Assembly (NCBI RefSeq): GCF_023065955.2
Contig: NW_026623056.1
Coordinates: 90,581,256-90,645,255 of the forward strand
Direction: 5' to 3'
DNA length: 64,000 nt
From: Ursus arctos
Taxonomy: Eukaryota > Chordata > Mammalia > Carnivora > Ursidae
A program made the position numbers and the translations under genes. Positions 1 through 13,224 of this stretch are shown here, piece after piece. Each line of letters begins with the position of its first letter. Within the stretch, counting starts at the first letter, position 1. A model generated the notes under the pieces. The model searched no databases, was not told the origin of the DNA, and worked only from the letters and a program-made list of their open reading frames with translations.

Positions 1-946
1 CATTCTGCTCAGCGGGGCGGCACGCTGGGCCTTCACGGTGCTTGTACGCACCCTGGCTCCCCACAGCAGGGCCTTCCAGGCCTCACCACTCGGCCAGCTG
101 TATGTCACAGCCGTGTGTCCTACAGCAGAGAAGTGCAGCTCACGTCTCCATCAGACTGGACAGGCGAGAACACTGCCTGAGTTTTCGCACGGGGGACTTG
201 GGATTTAAACCTGAACTGAGCCCCCATGGCGGGTTGTGTGGACAGCGACAGACAGCCGCCCTAGCTTGAGGTGAGCAAGGACGCGCACGTGGTGGCGACG
301 GCCACAAAGCACCCAGCAGACAGAGGGGGAGCCTCGGGCAGGTCCCCAGTCTTCCCCGGTTGCTGAGCCCTGTAGTGGAGGGATGCTGGGGAGACCTCTC
401 CCTGGTCTGCCGGCACTGACCGCATAGCACCCCCACAGAAAAGCCCAGTGCGTCAGGCTCAAGTGAGAGGAAAGGGGTCAGCCATGGCCAGAGTGGGGGT
501 CTGGGGTGTGTGTGTGTGTTTCAAGGTGTATAAATGCAGAAGCCGGATAGATGTTCCACACATGGCTGTTTCTTTGTTCGCCAGCAGTCTCAGACCCAAG
601 GGAGCTTTCTTTAATTGTGATACAAAACGCACATTGCATCCCGAGAACGACAGGGAGGTGACCAGCCCTGGGCAGGGGCTCCTACCCCTTCTGAAGTGGT
701 GATGGCCACTCCACATCCCCTCCCTTTTGCATATTTGTTATTGTAAGACAAATGCAGATGAAATCAACTGTATCTGTAGGGGAATTTCTGACCTTGCTGC
801 CGAGAAGTTGGTGACCCCTTCTCTGCTCCATGAGGGACTTGCCAGTGTGAAGTCCCGGGATAGAAGGCCTGTCGTTCACGGTCGGGCCACGGCTCATCTG
901 ATAAATCCTCTCATGATGCTAACTCTTATCCTCTTGTTTGCTGCAG
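1..946 (+). other. FAM3B: FAM3B intron (upstream part), no recognised element
   Basis: This stretch precedes the first visible FAM3B exon and ends in a pyrimidine-rich tract and CAG acceptor at 944-946. By homology it is the 3' part of the intron after human exon 2. I see no conserved coding segment or clear repeat in it. Confidence 0.6.
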
Positions 947-1070
947 CCCCAGCCCCTAAAAGGCAGAAATGTGACCACTGGACCCCGTGCCCCTTGAACA
1001 CCTATGCCTACCGCTTGCTCAGCGGGGGTGGCAAGGACAAGTATGCCAAAATCTGCTTTGAAGATGAGCT
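947..1070 (+). CDS. FAM3B: FAM3B exon 3 (human numbering)
   Basis: Encodes [14 protein letters not shown] through KICFEDEL, containing three of the four conserved cysteines. The acceptor is ttgctgcag and the donor is gtaagt. The exon begins two bases into an Ala codon and ends after two bases of a Leu codon. Confidence 0.93.
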
Positions 1071-4000
1071 GTAAGTACCCATAATAAAAGCGTAGCTGTC
1101 CCGCTCGGTTCTTTCCCTTCTCTGGGGTTGGCCAGGCACCAGTCTGCCCTCGGGAGGGAAAGGCAGGGCCCTGACTCCGGGCACAGGCTGGGAGCCTCAG
1201 GTAGGACTGAGCGTGCCCCTCCGCCTTCCCTGGGGGAGGACAAGCTGCCTCCCGTGACTGGGTGTGTCCCTGTGTGGAACTTTCCTTTGACTGCAGGTGG
1301 AACAAGTATTTTGTGCTTTTCTTTGAACATGTGGCATGGCCCTTCCAAGTCACGGAAACACCAAAATTCAGCAGACTCAGTTTTGCTTCCATTTTATTTT
1401 ATGAGCCTCACCGTCAGGGATTAGAGCAGGTGCTGTTCCTCTTGGCAGCCCACACCTCCTTGTTCCAGGTCTGTGTGACTGCCTGACCCACGATAGCCTA
1501 AATAAATCCCGGCTCCTGGAACAGCCCTGGCCTAGTGTTTGCGTCTGCTTGGGTGGCCGTGCCAAAGCGCTGCAGACCGGATACTCAAACAACAGACGTT
1601 TATTCTCTCAGTCTGGAGGCTGGCTGCCCAAGGTCAAGATTGGGTGGGGTTGGTTCCCTCTGAGGGCCGTGAGGGAGAGTCTGTCCCAGGCCCTCTCCTG
1701 CGCTTGTAAAGGGCTGTCTTCTCCCTGTGTGCTCACATGGTCTTCCCTCTGTGCGTGTCTGTGTTCTAATTCCCCCTTTAAAAAGGACACCAGTCATAAG
1801 GATTAGAGCCGACCCTAAGGACCTCATTTTCACTTAGTCACCTCTTTAAAGGCCTTGCCTCCAAATAAGGTCACGTTCTGGGGAACTAGGGGTTAGGACT
1901 TCACATACGGATTTTGAGAGACCATAGTTCAATCCGTACCACCTGGCCTGAGGATGCTTAGGCCATATAGTAATTACTACAAAGGAGAGAGAGTGTGGGC
2001 TGTTCCCAACACTGGACACTGGGAGGAAGTCTTTCCCCAAACTGGGTGCACCTTCCTTTCTTGTTGTCGGCTGGGTCACTGCGGTAGCCCTCGGCCCTTG
2101 CTGCCTGTCCCTCTCTGCCACTGTTAGTTCGTTTGTCCCTGTGCTTACCTTGTCCTCCCAAGGAGCGTGCGGCAGGCACATGGGGGCACGAGCCGCGTTG
2201 GGCTCAGCTTCCCCTCCTTGCATGGTCCCAACACAACCCCAGTCCGTATTGGGGGCTGAATGGAAACCACACTCCTCTCTGCAGGTCCATTGCTTACCAA
2301 AGGCCTACTTCACTCAGCCAGGGAGTTTATCGATAGACTTTCCTCCACACGAACCCCTGGGTGGGGCACTCAGTGGGCCAGGAATGACAAGAAGCATGGC
2401 TCTGGTGCAGCAGGAGCTTACATCACAGTTCGGGGTTCTCCACCTCAGCCCCACTGATGTTGTGCACTGGCGACTCTGTGTCGTGGGGGCATGCTGGACA
2501 ATGTGGGTGTAGCCGTGTCCCGGGCGTCCTCCCGCTGGATACCATGGGCCACCCCGTCCAGCTGTGACAACCACACATGTCTCTGGACACTGCCACGTAT
2601 CTCCTGGGTAGCCAAATCACTCCCTTCGCCACCAAGAACTGTAACACTTGGAGAAAACAAACAGATTTTCCAGACATCTGTGGTGAATGCTATAGGTAAT
2701 TTTGTGTGGGGCCATGGAGTTTCAGAGGTGAGTGTACCATTGAATGGGATTGTCAGTGAGGTCCGTGGATGAGATGAGGTGGGGATTTGGCTTGAAAACT
2801 GAGTAGGATCCCAAGGCAAAAAAGCGGGGAGACCTGGGAGCAGGTGGGGACAGTGGGATGGGGGTGCTCATTGAGAATCACGTCACCAGAAAGGGAGTTG
2901 CTCTAAGTCAGACCCCAGAGCCCAGGGTTTCCACTGCTCCACAGTGCCCAAAGCCTTCCCCTGACCATGTCAGAGCAACAGCTTCATGCTTACCTAGTGC
3001 AGACTAACACACATATACGTCAGCTTTGTGTGACTTCCTGCGAGGTATACCATTTGTCATCCCCACAATACAGACAAGCAAATGGATTCACAGACAGATT
3101 CAGGAACTCGCCCCTCTTCACACAGCTAGTTAGTGGCAGAGCCAGGATTCCGCCCTGGCATCCATGTATGTGCTGGGTAGACCGACTTGAATCAGGTTGT
3201 CCAATGGAACAGCTAACTGTAGGAATATGTGGGACCCAAGTGTAGCTTGCCTGCTTTCAAACAGTATTGCAGGATGGTTTTCAGAGTACAGTGTGGTATA
3301 AAGCAGGATAGACTCAAGTAAAAGCAGGTTAAAAGGAACAGAGGAGTGAACATGAGCAGAGACCCAAGGAGAGTCACTCGCTTGGCTTAGCATTGTGTTT
3401 TGTTGTAATCGACTCACGGAACAAGAAATGATGGGTTGTGGTGACCTCATCATCTTATAAAAAAAAAGATATGTTTATGTAGCAAGACAAGAAGTTTTCG
3501 GCCACTTGTTTCCTTTGTACAATCAGCCCACCCTGGGGACAGCCATCTCTGACTCTCTTTCCTTCCTTCCCCATCTCCATGTACCAGGCTTATGCTCACA
3601 CTTCTTGGTTTTCCCGTGTTAGGCATTACCTGTGGACCGGTCACTTGGTAGGTGAGCAGTCTTCCACCATTGACACTCCTGTCTTCTTCCTCACCATGGT
3701 CCTGATTCAGTTATCGTACTAACTATGCCTTCCCCCACAACTAACCACCACAATACATAAAGCTCCTTAAAAATAACAGGGGGTTACAGCTCAAAAGAAC
3801 CACAAGGCTAAACCCAATTTTAAAAAGAGTCTCTAGGATACTCAAGACACAAGGGAGAAATTGTAGTCTTTGACACCTACAACCACAGCAAATAACAAAC
3901 ACAGCTCACTCCTAGCCAGGTAAACATAAAGATTCAATGTGAAGTTTTATTTACCTCTGTTCCTTTTAACTGGCATACCATGTTTGGCTTTCAACAAAAA

Positions 4001-7000
4001 TAACAAGGCATATTAAAGGCAAACAGCATAGTTTGAAGAGATAGGGCAAACATTAGAACTTAACTCAAATATGGCAGAGATTTTGCAATTAGCAGACCAG
4101 GAATTTGAAACAATAATGATTAATATGCCTAGAAAAGGTGGGCAGAATACAAGAACAGATGAGTAATGCAAGCAGAGAGATGAAAACCCTCAGAAAGAAT
4201 CAAAAGGAAATAGTGGAAATTGAAAAGACTAACAGAAATGGAGAACACCTTTCATGGGCTCATCAGTAGACCAGATACAACCAAGGGAAGGATCAGTGAG
4301 CTTGAGGATATGTCAATAGAAATTCCCAAACCAGAAGAGGAAGAAAAGGGGAAAAAAGACAAAAAACAAAACAAAAAAACAGAACAGAATATCCAAGAAA
4401 AGTGAGACAATATTTGAAGTAGTGTTGCTGAAATTTTTCCAAAATTATTGACAGACACCAAACCACAGATCCAGGGAGCTTAATGCTACTAAGTAAGATA
4501 AATACCCCAAAATCTACACGTAAGTATGTTATGATCAGAGGATCAAAGGCAAGGAGAAAATCTTTAAGAAGCCAGAGGCAAACTAACCAAAAAACAAAAC
4601 AAACAAAAAAACCCCACCTTACCTCTAAAGGAGGAAGGATAAGAATTGCAATGGGCTTTTCTCCGGAAACCATACAAACAAGAAGAAAATGGGATGAAAT
4701 ATTTACAGTATTGAAAGCAAAGGGTTGTACCTGTTACATTCCCATCAGTGTATGAGAATTGATCCACCATCATACTCACCAACACTTGTATGGTCAGTCT
4801 TTATAATCTTGGGCATCCTAATAGGGGTGCAGTGGTATCTGACTGAGGTTTTAATTTGCATTTTTCTAATAACTAATGATGGTACACCTCTTTTTATGTG
4901 TTTATTTGCTATCTGTATCTCCTACTTGATAAAGTACCTATTTAAATCTGTGGTCCACTTTTCATTTGGTTGTTTTCTTACTACTGACTTTGCGATTTCT
5001 TTATATATGCTGCATAACATCCTTCATCAAATACATGATTTGCAAATATTTTCTACCAGTTTGTGGCTTGTCTTTTTCTTCCCTTAACTGTGTTTATCAA
5101 AGAGCAGAAATTCCTAGTTTTAACACAGTCCAGTTTACCAGTTTTTTGTTTTAGGATCATATTTTTTGTGTCATATCTAGATCTTTTTTGTCCAGCCCAA
5201 GGTCACAGAAATTTTCTTCTATGTTTTCTTCCAGAAATTTGAAATAGTTTTAGATTTTTCATTTCATATACTGTGAGATACCCATTTGGGGTTAATTTTT
5301 GTATATGGTGTGAAATATGGATTGAAGTCATTTTTTAATATGGATATCCAATTGTTCTAGCACCATTTATTCAAAATACTGTCTTACTCTAGTGAATTTT
5401 CTTTGCACCATTGGCAAAAATCCAGTGACCATACATGTGTGTATCTAATTCTGGATTCTCTGTTCTCTTCCATTTATCTGTCTTTTCACTATCTACAATG
5501 TCTTGATAAATGTAGCTCCATATGAATTTTAGAGTCAGCTTATAAATTTCAACACAAAAACCTGTTGGCTTTTGATTGGGATTGCACTGGAACTGTAGAT
5601 CAATTTGGGGAAAATTGACATCTTAGCGATATGGAATCTTTTACTCAACAAACACAGTTAGCTCTCCATTTACTTAAATTTTCTCTAACTTGATTCAGAG
5701 ATGTTTTTATGGTATTCAGTGTACACATCTTACATCTCTTTTTCTGTATTTATCTCTAAGTATTTAATTTTTGATGCTGTAGTGTATTTTTTAAAATTTT
5801 AATTTTAAATTAATTAATTTTAATTTTAATTTCCACCTGTTCATTGCTAGTATATAGAAATAGAATTGATTTTTTATAATGACCTTATATCCCACAGCCT
5901 TGCTAAACTCACTTATTTGTTCTAGTAGTTTTATTTTCTACATAGATGATAATGTCAGCTAACTGCCCCCCATCCCCAATAAAAGGCAGTTTTACCACTT
6001 TCTAATCTGCATGCTTTTGATTTCTTTTTCTTGCCTGATTGCACTGGATGGAACCTCCGTTACAATGCTGAATGGAGTGATGAGAGTAGACATCATTGCC
6101 TTTTTCCTTGTCTTGGAGAGAAAGCATTCCATCATTCATCACTAAATATGTTAACTAGGGATTTTCCATAGAAGCCCTTTATCAGGTTGAAGAAATTCCT
6201 TCTATTTCAAGGTTTCTGAGAGTTTTTAATCAATGATGGATATTGGATTTTGTCAGATTTTTTTCTGCATCTCTTGAGGTGATTATATGGTTTGTCTTTT
6301 TTAGTCTGCTAATATGGTGAATTACATTTTTGAATGTTAAACCAACCTTGCATTTTTGAGATAGATTCCATTTGCTTGTGATATATTATCCTTTTTATGT
6401 ATTATTGAATCCAATTTGCTAAAATTTTGTCAAGAATTTTTGTATCCATGTTCATGAGGGATATTGGTCTGTGGTTTTCTTGTTATTTTTTTCTCTGGTT
6501 TCAGTATCAGGGTGGAATGTGTTGGTGAGTATTCTCTTCAGTACTCTGGGAGAGTTTGTAAAGAATTGGTATTATTTATTTAAGGCTTTGGTGCAATTCC
6601 CCAGTGAAGTCTTCTGGCCTAAATTTTTCTTTGTTAGAAGATTTTTAACTACGAATTCCACTTTCTTTTATAAATACAGAGCTACTCAAGTTATCTGTTT
6701 CTTCTTGAGTGAGCCACATTATTTTGGGGTGCATAAAGGCAATTTTCCTTTATGCTGCACACAGTACTCTGAGTGCATTTGTACTCTGGTCATCAAATGT
6801 GTGGTAGTTTTTCCCCACATCAAGCAATTATCTGCAACACCAGCTGTGGGGGGGGTGCGGTAAATCTACATTTTAATTCAATTCTGATATATCTACTTGA
6901 AGATGGCCTCAGACCCCACTGGTTAAGGGCTTAGTCTCACAAGACATTCCCCCCACCACCCCAACTTCAGATGCCAATCACAAGTCCCAGATTGTCACTA

Positions 7001-7398
7001 TACTTCTTTTTTTTTTTTTTTTTTAAAGATTTTATTTATTTATTTGACAGAGAGAGAGACAGCCAGCGAGAGAGGGGACACAAGCAGGGGGAGTGGGAGA
7101 GGAAGAAGCAGGCTCATAGCGGAGGAACCTGATGTGGGGCTCGATCCCGGAACGCCGGGATCACGCCCTGAGCCGAAGGCAGACGCTTAACCGCTGTGCC
7201 ACCCAGGCGCCCCACCAGATTGTCACTATACTTCTGATGGACTGCTTATAAATCAGAGTTCCCATGCCCCCCTCCTTGGGTTTGGTTTTTTGCTAGAATG
7301 GCTCACAGAACTCAGAGCAACACATTTACCAGTTTGTTATCAAAAGAATATGGTAAGGGATACAGATATATACATAACTATACTCACATATAAGTGTA

Positions 7399-7447
<49 letters not shown>

Positions 7448-10400
7448 CACATACCATGAATATATTAATTATACATACACAATTTGCTTATTTTTGATGT
7501 AAAAACGAACACTGGAAGGATAAATCAGAAACTAAAATAAATTAATGGAGATGGGAACAGGGGATGAGAAGAACAAAGTGGAATGTATACAGAAGATTTC
7601 TTTGGGTATGACTTTATTCTGTACACATAATGGTAATTTTTGAATCATGTGAATGTATTGCATATTCAAAAATGAAATAAAATGCAAAGAAAAACAAAGG
7701 AACTCTAGAATTGACAACAAGCTGAAAGAAGTCCACCCATACATCAAACGTGTAATTTAATCCCATGATCGTTGACGTGCATGTGCATATATTTCAGTTA
7801 GGTATTGTTTTGGGGATTACACAACTACCCTCAACTTCCGTTATCTCCTAGAGGGACTTATAAGACTCAGTAATGCTAATATTTACAGATAAAGTTTATT
7901 ACAGCAAAAGATACAGTACAAGAGCTTCTGTATGGTCTGCTGGTGGTGAATTGTCTCCGTTTACGTTTCTCTGAAATACCTTTATTTCATCGTCATTGCT
8001 GAAAGATATTTTTCCAGGTTGTGTTTCAGCCCATTCAGATACTGTTCCATTGTCTCTGGCGTCCATTGTTTCTCTTGAGAGTCAGCCAACCACTGAATTG
8101 CTGGTAGGATGAAAGTATAACTGCCTTTTTCCCCCTTTCCAATTCTCTTTAAGATTTTTCCCTTGTCTTTGGTTTTCAGCACTTGTACCCTGCTGTGTCT
8201 GTTTATTGCTTTATCTTCTTTGGGGTTCATTGTGCTTCTTAAATACGTACAAATCAAAGTCCTTCATCACATTGAACAGATTCTCTGCCATTGCATCTTC
8301 TGCCCCATTTACCGTCTCCTGATCATCTGAGACCCCTAACAAATAAATGTCAGATCTTATCATTATATTCTCGATAGCTTTCAGTCTGTTTTGCATTTTC
8401 CATTGTATCTTTCTGTCTTTCATTGTAGACAGCTGTTTTCCTCTGAGCTGTCGCTCAGTTCACCAGATCTGTGCCAGATCTGCTGCAAAACCCCTCCGTT
8501 ACCTACCGACTGTGGTGGTTACATTAATTTAGATTTACAGCTTCATTTTCTACTTCTCCTAGTCTTCATTTTTTGGGTAGTTTCTAGTTTGAAATGTTTA
8601 GTTTTTATTTATTGCTTTCATTAGCATAGTAAGTATAGTTATTTTGAAATCTTTTGGATAATCTATTTGGAGCCCTTATGAGTCTGTCACTCTTATCTAT
8701 TATTTTCTGCTGGTTTCACTGACACTTGTTTGTGTTGGCATCTCTCCTTAGGTGCCAGGTGACATTTGATAGTGTGATAGACCATGCATTTGAGAAATTG
8801 TGGGGTTTTGTAAAAGATTTTATTTACTTGCGGGAGACATAGAGCACGAGCAGGGGTAGCGGCAGAGGGAGAAGCAGACTCCCCACTGAGCAGGGAGCCT
8901 GACGCGGGGCTCCATCCCAGGACCCTGGAATCCTGACCTGAGCCAAAGGCAGATGCTTAACCAACGAGCCACCCAGGTGCATTTTTTTAAATTGAAGTAT
9001 TAGATGGTATCTTCTTTTTCTGAGGATTTTTGCTTGCTTATACCATGGACTTGGAATCATTAACAGAATAGAATGATCTGAATAAATGTTAAGAACTGAG
9101 ATTTTGGGGGACCCACCCAGTTGACTTAAAATTTGGCTGCGGTTTTTCAAGATATGATCTATTTCTGGTTCATTCTTATTTTTAAGATTCAACCATTTTT
9201 GACCCCAACCCAGATAAGATTGGAGGATTTAACATGGCCTTCCCTTTGGTGGGTATTGGCTTCCAACTTTTGCTCCCTCGCCTCACCTCTTGTGCTTGTT
9301 AAAAGTGCTACTCATCTTCTTTGACACTTTTTCTGGAATTAGCAAATGCTCCTGAGGCAAAGTCGCTTTACTTGCTGGGCTCACCCACTTGAAACTTAGT
9401 GTTCCCCCACATCCTGGCTTCAGAGCTCTTTATTTCCTTCTCCAGTATAGTGAAGTAGATACTCTTTAAATCCCATTTTTAGATTTTTCTCTATGAGAGG
9501 TTAGGTTCAGATTTCCCCAAATTTCCATTATTATAAATGGAAGGTTCTTATTTTCTTTTGAGATATTATAGAATATTCTCTAAAATTGTCAAAAAGCTAC
9601 TCTTCCAAAAAGGACTTAGACTAGAAAGCCCCCAGCGGAGTTTAGATAAACTTGTCAGGAGCAGAATATTACAGTGCTGTATTCACTATTCCCAAGCATG
9701 GGAAAAGGAGGAAAACTTTCAAATTCTTTTTGTGATGCTAGCATATCGCTGACTCTGAAACTTGACAGAACGGGGACACCTGGGTGGCTCAGTAGCTTAA
9801 GCGTCTGCCTTTGGCTCAGGTCATGATCCTGGCATCCTGGGATTGAGCCCCACATCAGGCTCCCTGTTCAGTGGGGAGTCTGTTTTTCCCTCTGCCCTTC
9901 CCCCCTACTCGTGAGCTCTCTCTCTTCTTCTCTCTCTCTCAAATAAGTAAATAAAATCTTAAAAAAAAAAAACTTGGAAGAGGGTGCACACACACACACA
10001 CACACACACAATTCTAGGATCTTCAGTAATAAATACCATCTCCAGGAAAGTCAGTCTCCTTACTGGTTTTAGGGCACAATTCATTTGAAGTTGGCATTTC
10101 CCATTCTTCAATTTTAAAGTGAAAATTAAGTGAAGTAGTAGAAAGTATTTATTTGAGGAGGTAAGCTGGGTTACATTTTGTGGCTGCATAAAAGGGTGGC
10201 CAAGAGTCTAGCAAAGCCTCCGTCAGTACAAGGAAAGAGGGTGTATACGTGGGTAGCGGACTCGGGTCACCAGCTGATCCACCTCTTACGACTTCCTGTC
10301 TGTAAGATGGAAAAATGAGTGCTCAGGAGGTGGTTGAGGGTTCAGTGAGAAAGTGTGTGTAAAAAGCCTGTGCTCAGCAAATCCTAATTTTCCTCTCCCT

Positions 10401-13181
10401 GGCCATTTGTCTGGATTGTAGGATTAAGGGTAATTTCCAGGTTCCCTGAGGGACTGATCATATAGAACCTTGGGGGTGGGTGTGTGTGGAGCGGGGATCG
10501 GGGTGACTTTCAAGGGAGCTGAGCTAAGTTCCGTGCGTATCTTCGAGGAAATGGTAAGCGCCAGTGGTTGGGGCAGTGGTTCTGCGAAGAGAAGAGCTTA
10601 TGGAACAGGGAGCCCTACTCATTGCTTAGTAAGAAAGGGGTTCTTTGACTGACTCTTATTTACATTTCAGGCTCATGGGAGAAAAGACTAGAAATGTTGG
10701 AAGAGGAATAAATATTGCCATTGTCAATTGTGAGTTATTGAATGTTTTCTTTCAAACTTCTCTAAAAGTTCCACGATTGGATTTTCAAAGATATCTTGGG
10801 CGTTTGATGATTTTTGCAAATGATCTAGTCTAGGCTTATATTTTAATGTATTTTAAAATTATTTGATTATTTTATAATATCTCACTTTACAGATTATTTG
10901 TGGTCCCTGAAAAAAAAAAAAAAAAGGTCAGGGGACTCCTGGCTGTCTCAGAGGCACATGCAACTCTTGATCTTAGGGTTGTGAGTTCGAGCCCTACATT
11001 GGGTGTACAGATTACTAAAAACAAATAAACTTTAAAAACAAAAAAAGTCAAATATAAATAGGCTTTTAAAAAAAACAAAAAAGTACCAGCAAAAGGCAGG
11101 GTTCAAATCAGATGAGCAGGCTGTGGGGGCACAGACCATCCTGGGGTCGCTCTCGGATTCCTGGTGACCCTGCAGAGGGCGACACCAGCAGCCAGGTCCC
11201 ACCTCTGTGAGAAAAGGCCACTATGCCTCAGGGAGAGCAAAGCTTGGCCTCCTCTTAGACCTGGCGAAGACATCCTGTCACAGTTGCCACTGGGGACCCA
11301 TGACCATGAGACCTGTCAGAGGTTTGGGGAAAGGGTTCTGTGCGCCACGCCTCAGAGCACGCATAGCGCGCTGTCCCCTGACCGCGGGGCTGTGGGAACC
11401 AGAGACAGGACGCACCCACTCCGAGAATCCCGCTGGAAAACCTAAAGTATGAAGCAGAGGGGGCCGAGGTGGGCACGCCGGTATTCCTGTGGGAGACGCA
11501 GGGGCAGCAGGAAAGAGCAGAGGGTCCAACTAGCTGGAAGCCGGCGGGAGGGAAGTTCTGAGCAGCTGACCAGCGGGCTTCCCCGACAGAGGAGCACGCT
11601 CTTTTGAGCACCAGGGTGCCACAGATGTACCCTGGGTCCAGTGAACCTTCCTTCAAAATCCATTTCTCTTATTTTCAGATATGACTGGGAAAGTGATAGC
11701 AACACGGCATTTTGATATGTTCGAAGGTGGTAAGAAAACTCTTCTCCTATGAAAATAAATTAGAAGCATGAAGATAAAAAGACACATAAAAAAGTGTCAA
11801 ATATTATTTTGTCTACTAAAAAAGTTGCCAGAAGCTCATAGGAGTATTCTAGAACAGTCTTACACAAGCCCTCCTTGTCTCTAATTGAGTTCGTGTGATC
11901 AAGTTTGAAGGCGTTATCTAGAGAATGTCTTCTCTGGTCACACTTGTCCTGGACCTTTTCTCTTTGTTCCTTCATCAGATAATGAGAAAGAGAAAACATT
12001 TTTTAAATCAAATATACGTAAAATAATGTGATCAGCATCCAGCCCTGAACATCATCATTGTTCCCGTCCCGTTCACGGTGCCCCCTGCGCTCAGCGCACA
12101 CGTCCCTGGACGCACGGAGCATGTCCTCCTTCCGTGGTCTCTCCAGTCTGGGCGCTGGGCTTGCACGCACAGGTCAGTCAGGATATAGCAGCTCCTTTTA
12201 TTTTTATGGAACAGTGAGAATTATTAAGAACAGGGCTTTATAAAGATAACAGAATAATACATGTCTGGACGTGCTTGACGGGAACTGAGCATTTTTAGTC
12301 TGTAATAAAGGTAAGCATCGCTATAAATGCCCCAGTGGGACATAACGGGGGTTGAGGTTAGCCTCCCTTTTGTTGCCGTGAGCCACAGGCACGTCTCTTA
12401 GCAAAGACTTGGCGTGCTCAGTCCGCTCTGCGTGTCTGATTTCTCGCCCCCATTCCACACGTTAGTGTCCTGGGACCACTCTGCTGTGGTCATTGCAGAG
12501 AATGCCCCGCCTGTGCTGGCCACATTGTCGCTGGCCTCGAGTTAGGTTCACAGAATCGTCATGATCTGCTCGTGCCCCTCACCTCTGCTGGCCCCACCGT
12601 GGAGCCCAGCGGCCGTTCGCTACTGGAGATGAACTCCAGAAATCAGAGGATTGAGAGCGGACACAGCAGCTAAGCGCAGAGGAGGCAGCATCCAGGGCAA
12701 GTGAACAAGAAGACCCTAACACCGATTTGCCTTGACCCACAGATAACTCTGGACCGATGACGAAGTTTATTCAGAGCGCACCTCCAAAGTCCCTGCTCTT
12801 CATGGTGACCCAAGATGACGGCGCGAGCAGGTGAGCGTGGACGGATTTGTCACCGCGGGGGGACAGGGGGAAGCCAGCTGGGGGGAGCGCCAGGCCTGTC
12901 AGGGCCTTAAGGACCATCCTCTAGGGAAGAATGCAAATCCAAGGAGCAAGATGCTCTCTTAAGGAGAAGAAACAGGAGCCCAGGACAAAGCAGACTGTGT
13001 TTCTAAAAACCCGAGTAGCCAGCGGAGTGCATAGGTCCTAGCAGCTAAGAACTTTCTCAGGTAGCAAGACAGCCGCCACTGACCGTAATCAGGACAGAGA
13101 AGCTAAACCCAGCGTGGGACTTACAGAAATAGGAGAGGAAACTGAGAAAAATTCTCTGTATGAATAGCAATCGAATGAAAA

Positions 13182-13224
<43 letters not shown>

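Noticed and set aside
4220..4405. A lysine-rich small open frame
   Set aside because: It is part of the L1 5'UTR/ORF1 remnant, not a host gene.
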